Shown in pieces: positions 8,092 through 17,440 of a stretch of DNA of 64,000 nt. The stretch spans positions 3,658,001-3,722,000 of the forward strand of contig NZ_CP046444.1 of the NCBI RefSeq assembly GCF_014083945.1, given 5' to 3'. Both the position numbers and the translations under genes were made by a program. Source of the DNA: Granulicella sp. 5B5 (GTDB lineage: Bacteria > Acidobacteriota > Terriglobia > Terriglobales > Acidobacteriaceae). The notes under the pieces are model-generated. The model searched no databases. It saw only the letters and a list, made by a program, of their open reading frames with translations, and had not been told where the DNA came from. Positions within the stretch are counted from its first letter, which is position 1. The number at the start of each line of letters is the position of its first letter.

Positions 8092-8730
8092 TTACCCCCG
8101 CGTGGGGAAGACACCCTGAAGAGCGATGATGAAGTACACCGCCAGATAGGGCGGCTCGATGCTGAAGGGCTGCCCGTTGCCGGTCAGAGAGTTCGTGACT
8201 GTGCCACCTCCGGGAGAAAGACCCGAGATCGATGCTGAAACACCCCCAAGACTGTGCGGATTGGTGCCGGCACTGGAAGCGTAGAGGGGCTGGCTGGCAG
8301 CCACATGACTGGGCGCACTGCCTGCCGCCAGATAAGGAGTGGAAGGAGCCGAAGCCTGAGCCGTCTGATTCCCGGCCTGAATGCTGACATTCACCGTGGG
8401 CGTTCCCCCTCCGCCGGAGGGCGTGAAAGTCGCCGCGTGCGTGTGTGGCGGCAACTGGGCCGTGGTGAGCGCCATGGATTCGACGCCGCCCTTTTGGCCG
8501 ATGTCATACGGCGGCAATCCGGGACCGGCACCCGCATGAAGGGGAATGCGCCCTTGCAGATCGGGCAGATTGAAATTAGTGGTGCCATTTCCTCCATAGG
8601 TAACGCCAAGCAGCGAAAACAGCGCCTGGTTTTGTGCAACGGGCAGAGTCTGCCCATTACACAAGGCCCAGCCGTACGGGGCATACTGAAAACTGACCAT
8701 TCGGATTTCACCGAGATACGGATCGCTCAT
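8092..8730 (-). CDS. Phage-tail-collar domain protein (microcystin-dependent protein / MdpB type)
   Basis: A 212-residue protein opening with MSDPYLGEIRMVSF and YAPYGWALCNGQTLPV, the hallmark of the tail collar (PF07484) family. NFNLPDLQGRIPLHAG, a TTAQLPPHTHA motif and a C-terminal PPYLAVYFIIALQGVFPTRG end follow. Related proteins form surface or tail-fibre tips; outside phages they are often called microcystin-dependent proteins and their role is unsettled. AAAGGAG lies 9 bases before the chosen ATG, which decides against the start eight codons upstream. No other phage genes are present, so this is a chromosomal surface-type gene and not a prophage. Its neighbours are a collagen-like protein upstream and a GNAT domain downstream. 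Confidence 0.85.
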   Translation of the reverse strand: MSDPYLGEIRMVSFQYAPYGWALCNGQTLPVAQNQALFSLLGVTYGGNGTTNFNLPDLQGRIPLHAGAGPGLPPYDIGQKGGVESMALTTAQLPPHTHAATFTPSGGGGTPTVNVSIQAGNQTAQASAPSTPYLAAGSAPSHVAASQPLYASSAGTNPHSLGGVSASISGLSPGGGTVTNSLTGNGQPFSIEPPYLAVYFIIALQGVFPTRG

Positions 8731-8826
8731 TTTTGAAACTCCTTTCGCTAGCACTTCGGTTTCGCTGTGAATGAAACTCTTCGCAGCAGCTTTACTTCCG
8801 TGACCTGAAAGAATGCAGATCGAGGC

Positions 8827-10458
8827 TTATGTGGGCGAGCCGCCAAAGTAGACATACCAGTGGTGGTTTCCATCACTGATGAGGTCAATGGCGTTAAATT
8901 CCAGCACTGAAGTCTGAGGAGCGTTCCCCAATCCAAGCCAGGGATCATAGATCACATCGCCAGAGGCGGCGTTCACGGTGAATCCGCTCGAACTGGAGGA
9001 TTGATAGGGATCGACGATCTTGATTTCCTGCCCCGCGAGAGTAGCCGGAGGCAGGGTGAGGCTCATGGGGTCCGTCGCCGTCACGTAGGAAACTTTCGTC
9101 GAAGAGGACGAAAGCATGGTGCCATCGGCGATGGTCCCGCCCCATGGCGACAGATTACTACCTGTGCCATCGACGCCCGCCTGGCCGGTGGAACCGGTAG
9201 CACCGATGGCACCGGTGCTACCGGAAGGACCTGTAGCTCCTGTTGCCCCCGTCACGCTTATGCCATCGGCACCTGTAGCGCCGGTGGCTCCCTGCGGGAG
9301 GAGAATGGTCCAGTAGGCGCTATTGGTGGGAAGAACAGCGGAAAACGGGCTCGCCTGGATGGCGTAATAGAGCTGGTTGTTATAGAGAACGACGTCGGCC
9401 CCAGAATAGGTGACGGAACCGTCATAGGAGCCCATGTAGGTCATGCCCGTGGCGCCCGTAGCCCCCGTGGCACCCGTAGCTCCCGTGCTTCCCACCGCTC
9501 CCGTGCTCCCCGTCGAGCCCTCTATGCCTGTAGCCCCCGTGGCACCTGTCATACCCGTCGCGCCCGTCACACCCGTGGCTCCTGTGCTCCCTGTAGAGCC
9601 CACGATTCCAGTAGCGCCCTGCGAACCTGTCATACCTGTGGCACCGGTGGCTCCCGTCACGCCGACAGCGCCGGTGGTACCCGTCGCGCCGGTTACACCC
9701 GCAATGCCAGTGGTTCCTTGCGCGCCCGTAGCACCCGTAGCACCTACGGCCCCCGTGACACCTGCAACGCCAGTAGCCCCTGTGACACCCGCAACGCCCG
9801 GCGCACCCTGATTTCCCTGTGCGCCTGTGGCTCCCGGTAAACCCGGAATCCCCTGCGAACCTGTAGCGCCCATAGCTCCCGTGGCTCCGGTCGCGCCCAT
9901 CGAGGTGATGGTCACGTTGAGATCGGCCTGGTGGCTGGTCTGGTCATTTTCCTTACTGTCGAAGACGGCGCTGGCTCCGGAAGACGAGGACAGGGCGATG
10001 CCGTGGTTGGTGCCGGGGTTCGTGACCCAGCCCTGGACGAGGCTGGTGACATCCAGCGTGATGAAGACGCCCGACGCTCCCGGCGAAAACGTCGTGAGGG
10101 CGGAGCCGATGCTGGGCGAATTGTCGTAGGTGATGCCGGACTCGGTCCAGGCCGACGTTACGGGCGAAACCGCGATCTGGCCGGTGGACGTGATGCGGTT
10201 GACGAAGAGCGTCACCGTGGCCTTGGACACCTGGCTGGCCGTAATGCCCGCAGGCAGGCCGGAGAGATCGAACTGGATGAAGGTCGTGCTGTTGCTGTCC
10301 ACGTACAGGTTGGACAGGTAACCGAAGTTCGCATTGGGCCGCAGGGCGCTGGTGTTCGCATCGGCAGTGAGGGCGAGATCGGCACCATGTGCGACGGCTA
10401 CAGCGAACAATGACGCGCCCAGAATGGAAAGCAGGCGAAACGCGGCAGAAGGTTTCAA
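8827..10458 (-). CDS. Secreted collagen-like (Gly-X-Thr repeat) protein with an N-terminal DNRLRE-like domain
   Basis: A signal peptide ([21 protein letters not shown]) leads into a DNRLRE-like beta-sandwich of about 155 residues ([34 protein letters not shown]). About 50 Gly-X-Y triplets follow, dominated by GAT, GVT and GST, so Thr and not Pro fills the Y position. Next is a CBM5/12-like segment ([23 protein letters not shown]), a few more triplets and a C-terminal beta domain ending [10 protein letters not shown]. Thr-rich collagen stalks occur in bacterial surface filaments such as spore hairs, so an extracellular stalk with a binding head is likely. The TTG start gives MKPSAAF with AGGGA about 9 bases upstream; a GTG three codons earlier is the alternative. 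A promoter-like pair lies about 160 bases upstream. Confidence 0.8.
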   Translation of the reverse strand: MKPSAAFRLLSILGASLFAVAVAHGADLALTADANTSALRPNANFGYLSNLYVDSNSTTFIQFDLSGLPAGITASQVSKATVTLFVNRITSTGQIAVSPVTSAWTESGITYDNSPSIGSALTTFSPGASGVFITLDVTSLVQGWVTNPGTNHGIALSSSSGASAVFDSKENDQTSHQADLNVTITSMGATGATGAMGATGSQGIPGLPGATGAQGNQGAPGVAGVTGATGVAGVTGAVGATGATGAQGTTGIAGVTGATGTTGAVGVTGATGATGMTGSQGATGIVGSTGSTGATGVTGATGMTGATGATGIEGSTGSTGAVGSTGATGATGATGATGMTYMGSYDGSVTYSGADVVLYNNQLYYAIQASPFSAVLPTNSAYWTILLPQGATGATGADGISVTGATGATGPSGSTGAIGATGSTGQAGVDGTGSNLSPWGGTIADGTMLSSSSTKVSYVTATDPMSLTLPPATLAGQEIKIVDPYQSSSSSGFTVNAASGDVIYDPWLGLGNAPQTSVLEFNAIDLISDGNHHWYVYFGGSPT

Positions 10459-10620
10459 AACACACACTCCCTCATCCCATGCGAGCGCCGAGCAGCCAGA
10501 AAACGAAGCGCCTGCGGGAACTCATCAGAGAAACGACTCAACAACCATGAGCACCTGAAGCAAACGCCTTTACTGCGGCGAATGAGTAAGGCAGCTGCAC
10601 TTGAAGATAACTTGCGAAAC

Positions 10621-10647
10621 ATTATACGGGAACCGTGTGGGTGTCAA
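10621..10647 (-). promoter_or_regulatory. Sigma70-like promoter for the collagen-like gene
   Basis: Read on the minus strand, TTGACA is followed after 15 bases by TATAAT, both perfect consensus hexamers with a spacer slightly shorter than ideal. It points at the collagen-like gene and would leave a leader of about 150 bases. The rest of the intergenic region shows no other structure. Confidence 0.5.
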
Positions 10648-10726
10648 AAGAAATGTTAAAGACGCCTCGAAATTGCGCGATCTGAGAAAATACTCCGACG
10701 TCGTTGAGCAGCTTACGAGGTAGAAA

Positions 10727-12988
10727 TTGAGCCAGTCTGGGAATCGAAACGTATACATGGTGGGCGTACTGGTGTTGCTGGCGGTCATGGCAGCCTATGC
10801 GAACTCGTTTGAAAATGCGTTTCATTTCGACGACTTTCACACCGTTACCGACAACCCCGCGGTGCGGAGCATGGGCAATGTGCCGCGTTTTTTTACTGAC
10901 GCCACCCTGTTCAGCGTGCTTCCCGCCAATCGCACGTATAGGCCGGCGGTCTCGGCTTCGCTGGCGTTCGATTATGCGCTGGGGCATGGGTATGTCCCGT
11001 TCTGGTTCCACCTGAGCACGTTCGTGTGGTTCGTGATTCTGCTGGGCTGTTTGTTTCTGCTGTATGAAGACATACTGCAAAGGACGGAACCTTCGTCTGC
11101 CACGCCCTGGCTGGCGTTGGGAACCGTGGCGTGGTTCGGGCTGCACCCGGCCATGGCCGAGACGGTGAATTATGTGATCCAGCGGGGCGACGTGTACTGC
11201 ACGCTCGGCTGCGTGGCGGCGCTGGTGGTCTGGATACGCTGGCCGCGCCTGCGGCGATGGGGGCTGTATCTGCTGCCGTTCGTGGTGGCGTTGCTATCGA
11301 AGCCTCCGGCGGCGGTCTTCCCCGTGCTGCTGATGGCCTATGTGTGGTTCTTTGAGGCCGGTGAAGGAGTCGGGCGAGGGCGGAAGAGTGCCGTCGCGAT
11401 GTTGCCTTCGCTGGCGGTAACGGTCGCCGGACTCTGGCTGCAGTCGGCCATGACTCCGAAAAGTTTCGCGCCATCGATTCTTTCACCGTGGGCTTACAGG
11501 CTGACGCAGCCTTACGTCTGGCTGCGGTACTTCGGTGAGCTGTTTCTTCCGGTGCACCTGAACGTGGACTCGGACCTGCAACCTTTCGGCGGACTGAATG
11601 CGCGGGCGCTGGCCGGTCTGGTGTTTACGGCGCTGCTGCTGGTGGCGATCTGGTGGTCGGCGCGGAAAAAGCGGTTGTATCCGGTTGCGTTCGGGCTGAT
11701 CTGGTTTGTGGTGACGCAAATTCCCACCTCTGTCTATGCGCTGTCGGAGGTGGAGAACGATCACCGCATGTTCTTCTCATTTCCGGGGCTGATGCTTGCT
11801 GTGGTGTGGACGGCCTGGCTGGCGCTGGAGCGCGTCTTTGGGCCCGAGAAGCTGCCGCGGGTGCGCACGGTCGGCGTGGTCTGCGTGGTGTTGCTGCTGG
11901 CTGCGTATGCCCATGGCGTCATGCTGCGCAACCAGGTATGGCATACGGAGGAGTCGCTGTGGCGGGACAACGTGGTGAAGTCTCCGCACAACGGCCGCGG
12001 ACTGATGATCTATGGCCTGACGCAGATGAACAAAGGCGCGTATGCGGAAGCACTGGAATACTTCACGCGCGCTCTGCGCTACACGCCGAACTATCCGACA
12101 CTGGAGATAAACCTGGGAGTGGTGTACGGCGCCATGGGACGGCAGGCGCAGGCGGAACAGCACTTTGAACGGGCAGCGCTGCTGGGACCGAAGGATGACC
12201 AGACGCATGCGTTCTATGGACGCTGGCTGCTGGCGCAGGGGCGAATCGCGGAGGCCGTGGTGCAGGAGCGCGCAGCCGTGGCTCTGGACCCGGCGCGTCC
12301 AATGAATCACGATCTGCTGTTGATGGCGCTGCAGCAGGCAGGGGATGAAGCGGCGATGCGTCAGGCGGCTGTCGAAACGCTGCGTGCTGTTCCCGGAGAT
12401 ACAATCGCGCTCGCCATGCTGCGGGGCCGAGGGATGCCGGCATCATCGGCAGCGGCAAAGATCAATGCGTCGCTCACTGCGTATCGGACCGGTGAGTATG
12501 CGAAGGCGATAGCCGAAGCGCAGCAGGCGTTGGCCCTCGATCCCAGGTCGGCACTGGCGTACAACAACATCGGCGCGGCGTATGGCGCGATGGCCCGATG
12601 GGACGACGCGATTGCGAATGTGAACAAGGCGCTGGTGCTCGACCCCACCTTGCAGATCGCGAAGAACAATCTGACGCTCTATGAGCAGAAGAAGCAGGCG
12701 CGGGCCGGGACCGAGCCGATGACGGCGGCGGAGTGGATCAACCGCTCGCTGGCGTTGAACCAGGCCGGGAATTTCGAGGCGAGCCTGCAGGCGGCCCAGC
12801 AGGCGCTGACGCTGGATATGCATTCGGCCGAGGCTTGGAATAACATCGCAGCCGCGAATGAGGCGATGCATCGCTGGGACGATGCGATTGCAGCGGCGAA
12901 GAAAGCAATTGCGCTGAAACCGGACTTCCAACTGGCGAAGAACAACCTCGCGTGGTCGGAATCGCAGAAGAAGCTGGAGCAACATTAG
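10727..12988 (+). CDS. Polytopic membrane protein with C-terminal TPR repeats (TMTC / GT-C-like)
   Basis: A 753-residue protein. The N-terminal half holds about ten hydrophobic segments beginning YMVGVLVLLAVMAAYANSF. The first loop HFDDFHTVTDNPAVR resembles the DD motif loop of GT-C/TMTC-type protein O-glycosyltransferases. The C-terminal part from about residue 420 is a run of TPR units (ALEYFTRALRYTPNYPTLEINLGVVYGAMG; two near-identical blocks AYNNIGAAYGAMARWDDAIANV and AWNNIAAANEAMHRWDDAIAAA). A lipid-linked-sugar-dependent glycosyltransferase acting on envelope proteins is likely but not proven. A TTG start is chosen because GAGG lies seven bases upstream; an ATG ten codons further in is possible. 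Its 3' end overlaps the reading frame of the converging GT87 gene. Confidence 0.75.
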   Translation: MSQSGNRNVYMVGVLVLLAVMAAYANSFENAFHFDDFHTVTDNPAVRSMGNVPRFFTDATLFSVLPANRTYRPAVSASLAFDYALGHGYVPFWFHLSTFVWFVILLGCLFLLYEDILQRTEPSSATPWLALGTVAWFGLHPAMAETVNYVIQRGDVYCTLGCVAALVVWIRWPRLRRWGLYLLPFVVALLSKPPAAVFPVLLMAYVWFFEAGEGVGRGRKSAVAMLPSLAVTVAGLWLQSAMTPKSFAPSILSPWAYRLTQPYVWLRYFGELFLPVHLNVDSDLQPFGGLNARALAGLVFTALLLVAIWWSARKKRLYPVAFGLIWFVVTQIPTSVYALSEVENDHRMFFSFPGLMLAVVWTAWLALERVFGPEKLPRVRTVGVVCVVLLLAAYAHGVMLRNQVWHTEESLWRDNVVKSPHNGRGLMIYGLTQMNKGAYAEALEYFTRALRYTPNYPTLEINLGVVYGAMGRQAQAEQHFERAALLGPKDDQTHAFYGRWLLAQGRIAEAVVQERAAVALDPARPMNHDLLLMALQQAGDEAAMRQAAVETLRAVPGDTIALAMLRGRGMPASSAAAKINASLTAYRTGEYAKAIAEAQQALALDPRSALAYNNIGAAYGAMARWDDAIANVNKALVLDPTLQIAKNNLTLYEQKKQARAGTEPMTAAEWINRSLALNQAGNFEASLQAAQQALTLDMHSAEAWNNIAAANEAMHRWDDAIAAAKKAIALKPDFQLAKNNLAWSESQKKLEQH

Positions 12989-14357
12989 GGCATCGACTCA
13001 CGCGCGCGCGTCTGAGGCGAACGAAGACTGCCGCGCAGAGAAGCAGAAATAGCGCGGTCACGGGAACGACGCGGTCCACACGAACCATCGTCTCGACTGC
13101 GGGGGTGAGTGGTCGGCCTTCGGTAAAGACGTACAGGCTGGGCAGCCAGGCGCAGAACGACAGGGCGAGAAGCCATGCGGCAAGACGCCGTGGAAGAAGT
13201 CCGCGCTCGCCCAGAAGCAGCAGCGTGGCCGCTACCGGAAGAACGGAAGTGAACTGGTACTCCCATACTGTCGGATAGGCGAGAAAGAAGGTGACCGAGG
13301 TGGCAAGGAGCAGAAAGAGCGCGGCCTCAAAGCGCTGCTGCCTGTCGTGTGTGCGGGCGACCGCAATCGCCAGCAGCAGAACGGCCAGCACAGGAAGCTT
13401 ATAGAGCCAGCCGGGCGTGTGGGTCTGGAAGAGCGTATCGAGCATCACAGGCAGCGAGAAAATGTCGATGTGTTGAAGGCGGAACTGCGACTGTGCAATG
13501 AGATTCAGCCAGTGGACGCTGTTGTCTTTCATCGGCGGTGTCAGGAGGAAGTGGTTGGCGTAAATGTTCATGTGGTCGCGAACCCAGGAGGGATGCACGG
13601 CCTCCCATAGAACGCGGGTGAACTGGATGCGATTGGGATTGAGGACGGGAACGAACTCGAACGCCGCGGAGACAACAGCATAGAGGCCGAGTGCTAAAGC
13701 CGACGTCCTGCGGGTTTCGCGCAGCAGAAGCAGCAGCGGAAGCATCAGCAGGACAACCGGCTTGCTGAAGAGCGAAAGCAGAAGTCCGGCAAATAGGAGC
13801 GCAGCGGCTCTTCCCTGGCTTTCATGGCTGGGCCGCATTGCGGTGAGCTGAAAAAAACCGGCGAACAGGCATGCAAGCGCGAGGATGAGGATAGCTTGCG
13901 GATTGCCGACAAAAAGCATCCAGTAGGTCGGAAAAGCCGTGAGCAGGAGAAACCAGATCAGGCGCCGGTGAAGTGGATCGGTCGAGAGACGGGCGAGCAG
14001 CCAGGCGCTGGCGGCCATCATCGCCAGCGAGAGGAAGGTGAAGGCTCCGTAACTGGACATTGGGTCGAGCCTGCTGAGCCAGCTTCCCAGCACGACGGCT
14101 AGGGCCGGATGGCTGAGGTACCAGGTGAAGTGCGGCCCGTAAGCGGGCGGCGAAAAGGTATCGTAAACACCGTGGCCGGAGGTCAGGTTCAACCATGCCT
14201 TGGGCAGCGAGAAGTAATCGATGCCCTGCACATCGGCATGCATGGTATCGAAGAAGAAGCGATTGAAAAGGCCGAGCCGGAGACTGAGGAGCTCGACGAA
14301 GACCCAGGCGGCAGTGAGGGCTGGAAGCATGCGGATCGCAAGGCGGCGGAAGGTCAC
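12738..14357 (-). CDS. GT87 family (DUF2029-like) membrane glycosyltransferase with run-on 3' end
   Basis: A polytopic protein with about ten transmembrane helices and the short loops typical of GT87/DUF2029 polyprenyl-phosphate-sugar-dependent transferases (FNRFFFDTMHADVQGIDYFSLPKAWLN, then PPAYGPHFTWYLSHP). The GTG start overlaps the stop of the upstream GT2-GtrA gene in a GTGA tetranucleotide, with GGAGG just upstream, so translation is coupled. Recognisable membrane sequence ends at about residue 450 (FVRLRRARV). The remaining 80 residues are Ser/Pro-rich antisense of the TPR gene. A five-unit CG run lies exactly at the junction; one CG unit fewer would lead to a TAA within 25 bases, overlapping the TPR stop. 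The tail is therefore probably an artefact or a recent mutation. Confidence 0.8.
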   Translation of the reverse strand: MTFRRLAIRMLPALTAAWVFVELLSLRLGLFNRFFFDTMHADVQGIDYFSLPKAWLNLTSGHGVYDTFSPPAYGPHFTWYLSHPALAVVLGSWLSRLDPMSSYGAFTFLSLAMMAASAWLLARLSTDPLHRRLIWFLLLTAFPTYWMLFVGNPQAILILALACLFAGFFQLTAMRPSHESQGRAAALLFAGLLLSLFSKPVVLLMLPLLLLLRETRRTSALALGLYAVVSAAFEFVPVLNPNRIQFTRVLWEAVHPSWVRDHMNIYANHFLLTPPMKDNSVHWLNLIAQSQFRLQHIDIFSLPVMLDTLFQTHTPGWLYKLPVLAVLLLAIAVARTHDRQQRFEAALFLLLATSVTFFLAYPTVWEYQFTSVLPVAATLLLLGERGLLPRRLAAWLLALSFCAWLPSLYVFTEGRPLTPAVETMVRVDRVVPVTALFLLLCAAVFVRLRRARVSRCPNVAPASSAIPTTRGCSSPVGSPVSAQLLSSPLQSHRPSDASPHSRLRCYSKPRPNAYPASAPAGPPAGSPRNSRPGSTPASG

Positions 14358-15433
14358 ACGGCCTCCGAACGGCGAAAGATGAAGGTGCGCTGGATGGAGA
14401 AGCTGACCAGGCTGAGCGCGGATTCGACCAGCACTTTGGCGAGGAAGACGTTCCAGCCGAGCCGGTACGTGAGCGCATAGATCAAGCCGTAGCTCAGGCA
14501 CGCAATCACAGCCACCAGCGCATAGTAGCGCCAGATAGCGGCAGTGACCGGGCCCCGGTTGCGGAAGACGAAGCGGCGGTTCAGGGTGAAGTTGACCAGC
14601 GAACTGAGTCGGCCCGTGGCAACGCTGACGGCCAGGTTTTGCGTGGCGGCAAAGGCAATGCTGAAGCCGGCGAAGTCAACTGCCGCAGCCAGCAGTGACG
14701 AGAGATAGAAGCGCGCCAGCACGAAGTAGATGCGCATCGAATCCCACACCGGATTGAAGTGGGACGAGCGATTGGCGTCGATGTAAACCGTGCGGATAGG
14801 CACCTGCAGGGGTTTGGAGCCATCGCGGCAAAGATGCGCGAGCACGGTCATCTCGTACTCGTACCGTTCGCCGTCGAGCGTCATCAGGCCGGACAGAGCC
14901 GTTGGCGGAAGCCCGCGCAGGCCGGTCTGCGTGTCGGCGAGTCTGACCCCGGTGACGAACGTGAAGATGGAACGCGTGAGCGTATTGCCCAGACGGCTGC
15001 GGAAGGGCACATCGCCTGAAAAAGCGCGCACGCCGAGCACAGGACGGCCTGCGCTGAGAACGAGCGCGCGGGCAACGCTGAGAATGTCTTCGACGGTGTG
15101 CTGGCCGTCGGCATCGGCGGTGACGACGCCGAGGAGATCGGGGCGATGGAGCAGCAGGTGATTGAAGCCGGTCTTGAGGGCGCGGCCTTTGCCAAGGTTT
15201 ACAGCGTGGCGAAGGACGGTGACGCCGGTTCGCGCAAGTTGGTCGAACAGAGGCTGGAGGTCGGGGTCGCTGCCGTCGTCGACGACCAGAACATGGCCGA
15301 TGCCGGCAGCACGGAGAGCTTCCGCGAGCGTCGGAAGAATGGGCGCGGGCTGCCATGCTGGAATGAGCACGGCGATACGGCGCAGCGAATCGGGCTCCGG
15401 CGGAATTTGCAAGGACATGGGCATGGACAGCAT
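14354..15433 (-). CDS. GT2 glycosyltransferase (dolichol-phosphate-mannose-synthase-like) fused to a GtrA domain
   Basis: Residues about 18-235 form a GT2 catalytic domain (VLIPAWQPAPILPTLAEAL, VVDDGSDP, GKGRALKTGFN, TADADGQH as the DXD-like site). From about 240 to 359 come four transmembrane helices of the GtrA/flippase type (LAAAVDFAGFSIAFAATQN, LSSLVNFTLNRRFVFRNR, ending SFSIQRTFIFRR). It would attach a sugar to a polyprenyl phosphate at the cytoplasmic face, and the GtrA part could flip it for the adjoining GT87 enzyme. The order GT2-GtrA then GT87 with a GTGA overlap supports a donor-plus-transferase pair modifying surface polysaccharide or protein. Start codons at residues 1, 4 and 6 are all possible. 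Confidence 0.88.
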   Translation of the reverse strand: MLSMPMSLQIPPEPDSLRRIAVLIPAWQPAPILPTLAEALRAAGIGHVLVVDDGSDPDLQPLFDQLARTGVTVLRHAVNLGKGRALKTGFNHLLLHRPDLLGVVTADADGQHTVEDILSVARALVLSAGRPVLGVRAFSGDVPFRSRLGNTLTRSIFTFVTGVRLADTQTGLRGLPPTALSGLMTLDGERYEYEMTVLAHLCRDGSKPLQVPIRTVYIDANRSSHFNPVWDSMRIYFVLARFYLSSLLAAAVDFAGFSIAFAATQNLAVSVATGRLSSLVNFTLNRRFVFRNRGPVTAAIWRYYALVAVIACLSYGLIYALTYRLGWNVFLAKVLVESALSLVSFSIQRTFIFRRSEAV

Positions 15434-15567
15434 AACGCAGCGGAACGCCCTTCGTTCCGCTGCGCAGATTTGCTTCGTTCAGAGGATCGGCAATCAGACG
15501 GCTGTAAAGAGTTTTTGTCTACACCTCAGAATTCCGTAGCTATCTGAACCAGGATGAACCTCGATCA

Positions 15568-16089
15568 CTATGGCCTTCCCGGATGCAGCACCATCTCCGC
15601 AATCTCCTGCACGCGTCCCAGCGAAATACCCTCCCGCTGTTCCACCGCGATCGGATGCAGCGGGTCCTGCACAAAGAAGTGCGGCCGCCGCCCCACTCGC
15701 TGCGTCTGCACATCCACTTCCAGGTCGATCGTGTTGCCGTACACCGGCATCTCCGTCGCCAGGTACCCTGTAAACACAGGCTCGTTCTCGCGTCCTTCCA
15801 CCTTCCACATCGCATCGGCCCGCAGGTACGTCTTCGGGCTCACCTCTGCCCACACGCCCCAAATGAACGGCTCTTCCAGCCCATGCACCGGAATCGGAAT
15901 CCGCCCACGCAGATAAAACTTCGAACCGTCAATCACGCACTGGTCCTTGGTCATCTCCACGCGAGCTGCCTGTTCCGCCGCCGAAACCTCGCCTGCGGGC
16001 TTCGGGGCCTTCACGCTATAACTCAGCGACAACGCATGTCGCTCGCCACAGATACTGCACAGAAACTCACCCGCCACGTCACCAGCCAT
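15568..16089 (-). CDS. DUF2199 domain protein
   Basis: A 173-residue protein opening with a zinc-finger-like FLCSICGERHALSLSYSVKAP and continuing IDGSKFYLRGRIPIPVHG, FIWGVWAEVS and HFFVQDPLHPIAVEQREGISLGRVQEIAE. This is the consistent architecture of DUF2199 proteins, whose function is unknown. The chosen ATG has GAGGA directly upstream; the 48-codon upstream extension runs through an intergenic palindromic repeat and is not credible. It lies between pilT and the GT2-GtrA gene, all on the minus strand. The 130 bases after it hold nothing recognisable. Confidence 0.8.
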   Translation of the reverse strand: MAGDVAGEFLCSICGERHALSLSYSVKAPKPAGEVSAAEQAARVEMTKDQCVIDGSKFYLRGRIPIPVHGLEEPFIWGVWAEVSPKTYLRADAMWKVEGRENEPVFTGYLATEMPVYGNTIDLEVDVQTQRVGRRPHFFVQDPLHPIAVEQREGISLGRVQEIAEMVLHPGRP

Positions 16090-16130
16090 TCCTCTATTCT
16101 CCCACGCGACCGTGCGATGGTCGTCGATAA

Positions 16131-16170
16131 GCCCGTGCCCCACATCTCGCCTTTGAGGTGTGGACATCCG
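16131..16170. repeat. Palindromic repeat, family R2 (GTGCCCCA type)
   Basis: GTGCCCCACATCTCGC followed by GAGGTGTGGACAT; the arms CCACATC/GAGGTGTGG pair imperfectly. Related copies lie in the ALDH gene and upstream of nrdB. Confidence 0.55.
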
Positions 16171-16198
16171 GCAGGGCAAACCGCCAATCAGTCGGAAA

Positions 16199-17341
16199 TC
16201 ACCCGAGTCGGCCCAGTAACGACCGCAACTCATCAGGGTGATAGCAATGCGCCAGCGCCGTCTCTTTCGAGATCCGCCGCGCCCGCACCAGCTCCGCCAG
16301 CGACTGGTCCATCGTAGTCATTCCATCCGCGCCGCCCGTCTGTATCTGCGACCGGATCTGATGGTCGTTGCCCGTCCGTATCAGGTTCCGAATCGCCGGC
16401 GTGCCCAGCATGATCTCCACCGCCGGATACCGCCCCGCGCCATCCATCGCCGGAACCAGTTGTTGCGCAATCACCGCCAGCAGCGCCAGCGAGAGCTGCT
16501 GCCGTATCTGCGCCTGGTTGCTCTCCGGAAAGCTGTCCAGAATCCGCGACATCGTCTGCGCTGCATCGTTCGTATGCAAACTCGATAGCACCAGGTGCCC
16601 CGTCTCCGCCGCCGTCAGTGCAGCGCTCATCGTCTCCGCATCACGCATCTCGCCAATCAGAATCACATCCGGATTCTGCCGCAGCACCGCCCGCACCGCA
16701 TGCCCAAAGCTCGGCGTATCGTGCCCCACCTCCACCTGCTCCACAATCGAGTTCCGGTTCGCATGCTGATACTCCACCGGGTCTTCAATCGTGATGATGT
16801 GCTCCCGCCGCCGCGCATTGATCATGTCGATCAGCGCCGCCATCGTCGACGTCTTCCCGCTCCCCGTCGGCCCTGTCAGCAGGATCAGTCCCTGCCGCCG
16901 CTCCGAAAGCCGCGTCAGCACTCCTGGCAGATGCAGTGACTCCATCGTCGGCACCTGCGGCGGCAGCACCCGCAGGCTCGCCGCCAGCGTCCCGCGCTGA
17001 TAGTGCAGGTTCGCCCGAAACCGCCCGAGCCCCGGCCGCACAAAGCAAAAATCAATCGACCGGTTGGCCTCCAGCTCCTTCACCTGCCCGCTGCTCAACA
17101 GCGGCAGCAGCAACTCGCGGATATCATCGTCCGTCAGCGTCTTGCCCGCCACCACGGCTAGCTGTCCATTGATGCGCAGAGTCACCGCCGCCCCCACCAC
17201 CAGCACCACGTCGGACGCCCGCTGCTCCGCCGCCTGTTTCAGCAACGCATCTAGCCGCGTACGGTCATGGCTCTTCACCACCGTCGTCGAACGGTTCAGC
17301 TCATACACCAGTTCCGACAGATCGTTCTCAAACCCCGCCAT
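16199..17341 (-). CDS. pilT: Type IV pilus retraction ATPase PilT
   Basis: A 380-residue hexameric ATPase that depolymerises type IV pili at the inner-membrane base. An N-terminal PAS-like PilT domain (DRTRLDALLKQAAEQRASDVVLVV) precedes Walker A GPTGSGKTST, an Asp box (HIITIEDPVEYQH), Walker B DVILIGEMRD and a His box (TGHLVLSSLHTNDA). The PilT-specific AIRNLIR segment separates it from PilB-type extension ATPases. Its length matches the family. No other pil genes are nearby, so it may be an orphan or paralogous copy. The ATG gives a complete N-terminus. Confidence 0.93.
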   Translation of the reverse strand: MAGFENDLSELVYELNRSTTVVKSHDRTRLDALLKQAAEQRASDVVLVVGAAVTLRINGQLAVVAGKTLTDDDIRELLLPLLSSGQVKELEANRSIDFCFVRPGLGRFRANLHYQRGTLAASLRVLPPQVPTMESLHLPGVLTRLSERRQGLILLTGPTGSGKTSTMAALIDMINARRREHIITIEDPVEYQHANRNSIVEQVEVGHDTPSFGHAVRAVLRQNPDVILIGEMRDAETMSAALTAAETGHLVLSSLHTNDAAQTMSRILDSFPESNQAQIRQQLSLALLAVIAQQLVPAMDGAGRYPAVEIMLGTPAIRNLIRTGNDHQIRSQIQTGGADGMTTMDQSLAELVRARRISKETALAHCYHPDELRSLLGRLG

Positions 17342-17440
17342 CCAACCTCCTGCACTCTTCAGTGCCAGCCTTCGCGGTTAGACGTTGCCGCCCGCCGCAT
17401 GGCTTCCATCCTCATCTCGGATCTTTCCCACTGCAAGCCG

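Noticed and set aside
8092-8730. Prophage, because of the tail-collar gene
   Set aside because: No capsid, terminase, portal, integrase or lysis genes nearby; such genes occur in ordinary chromosomes.
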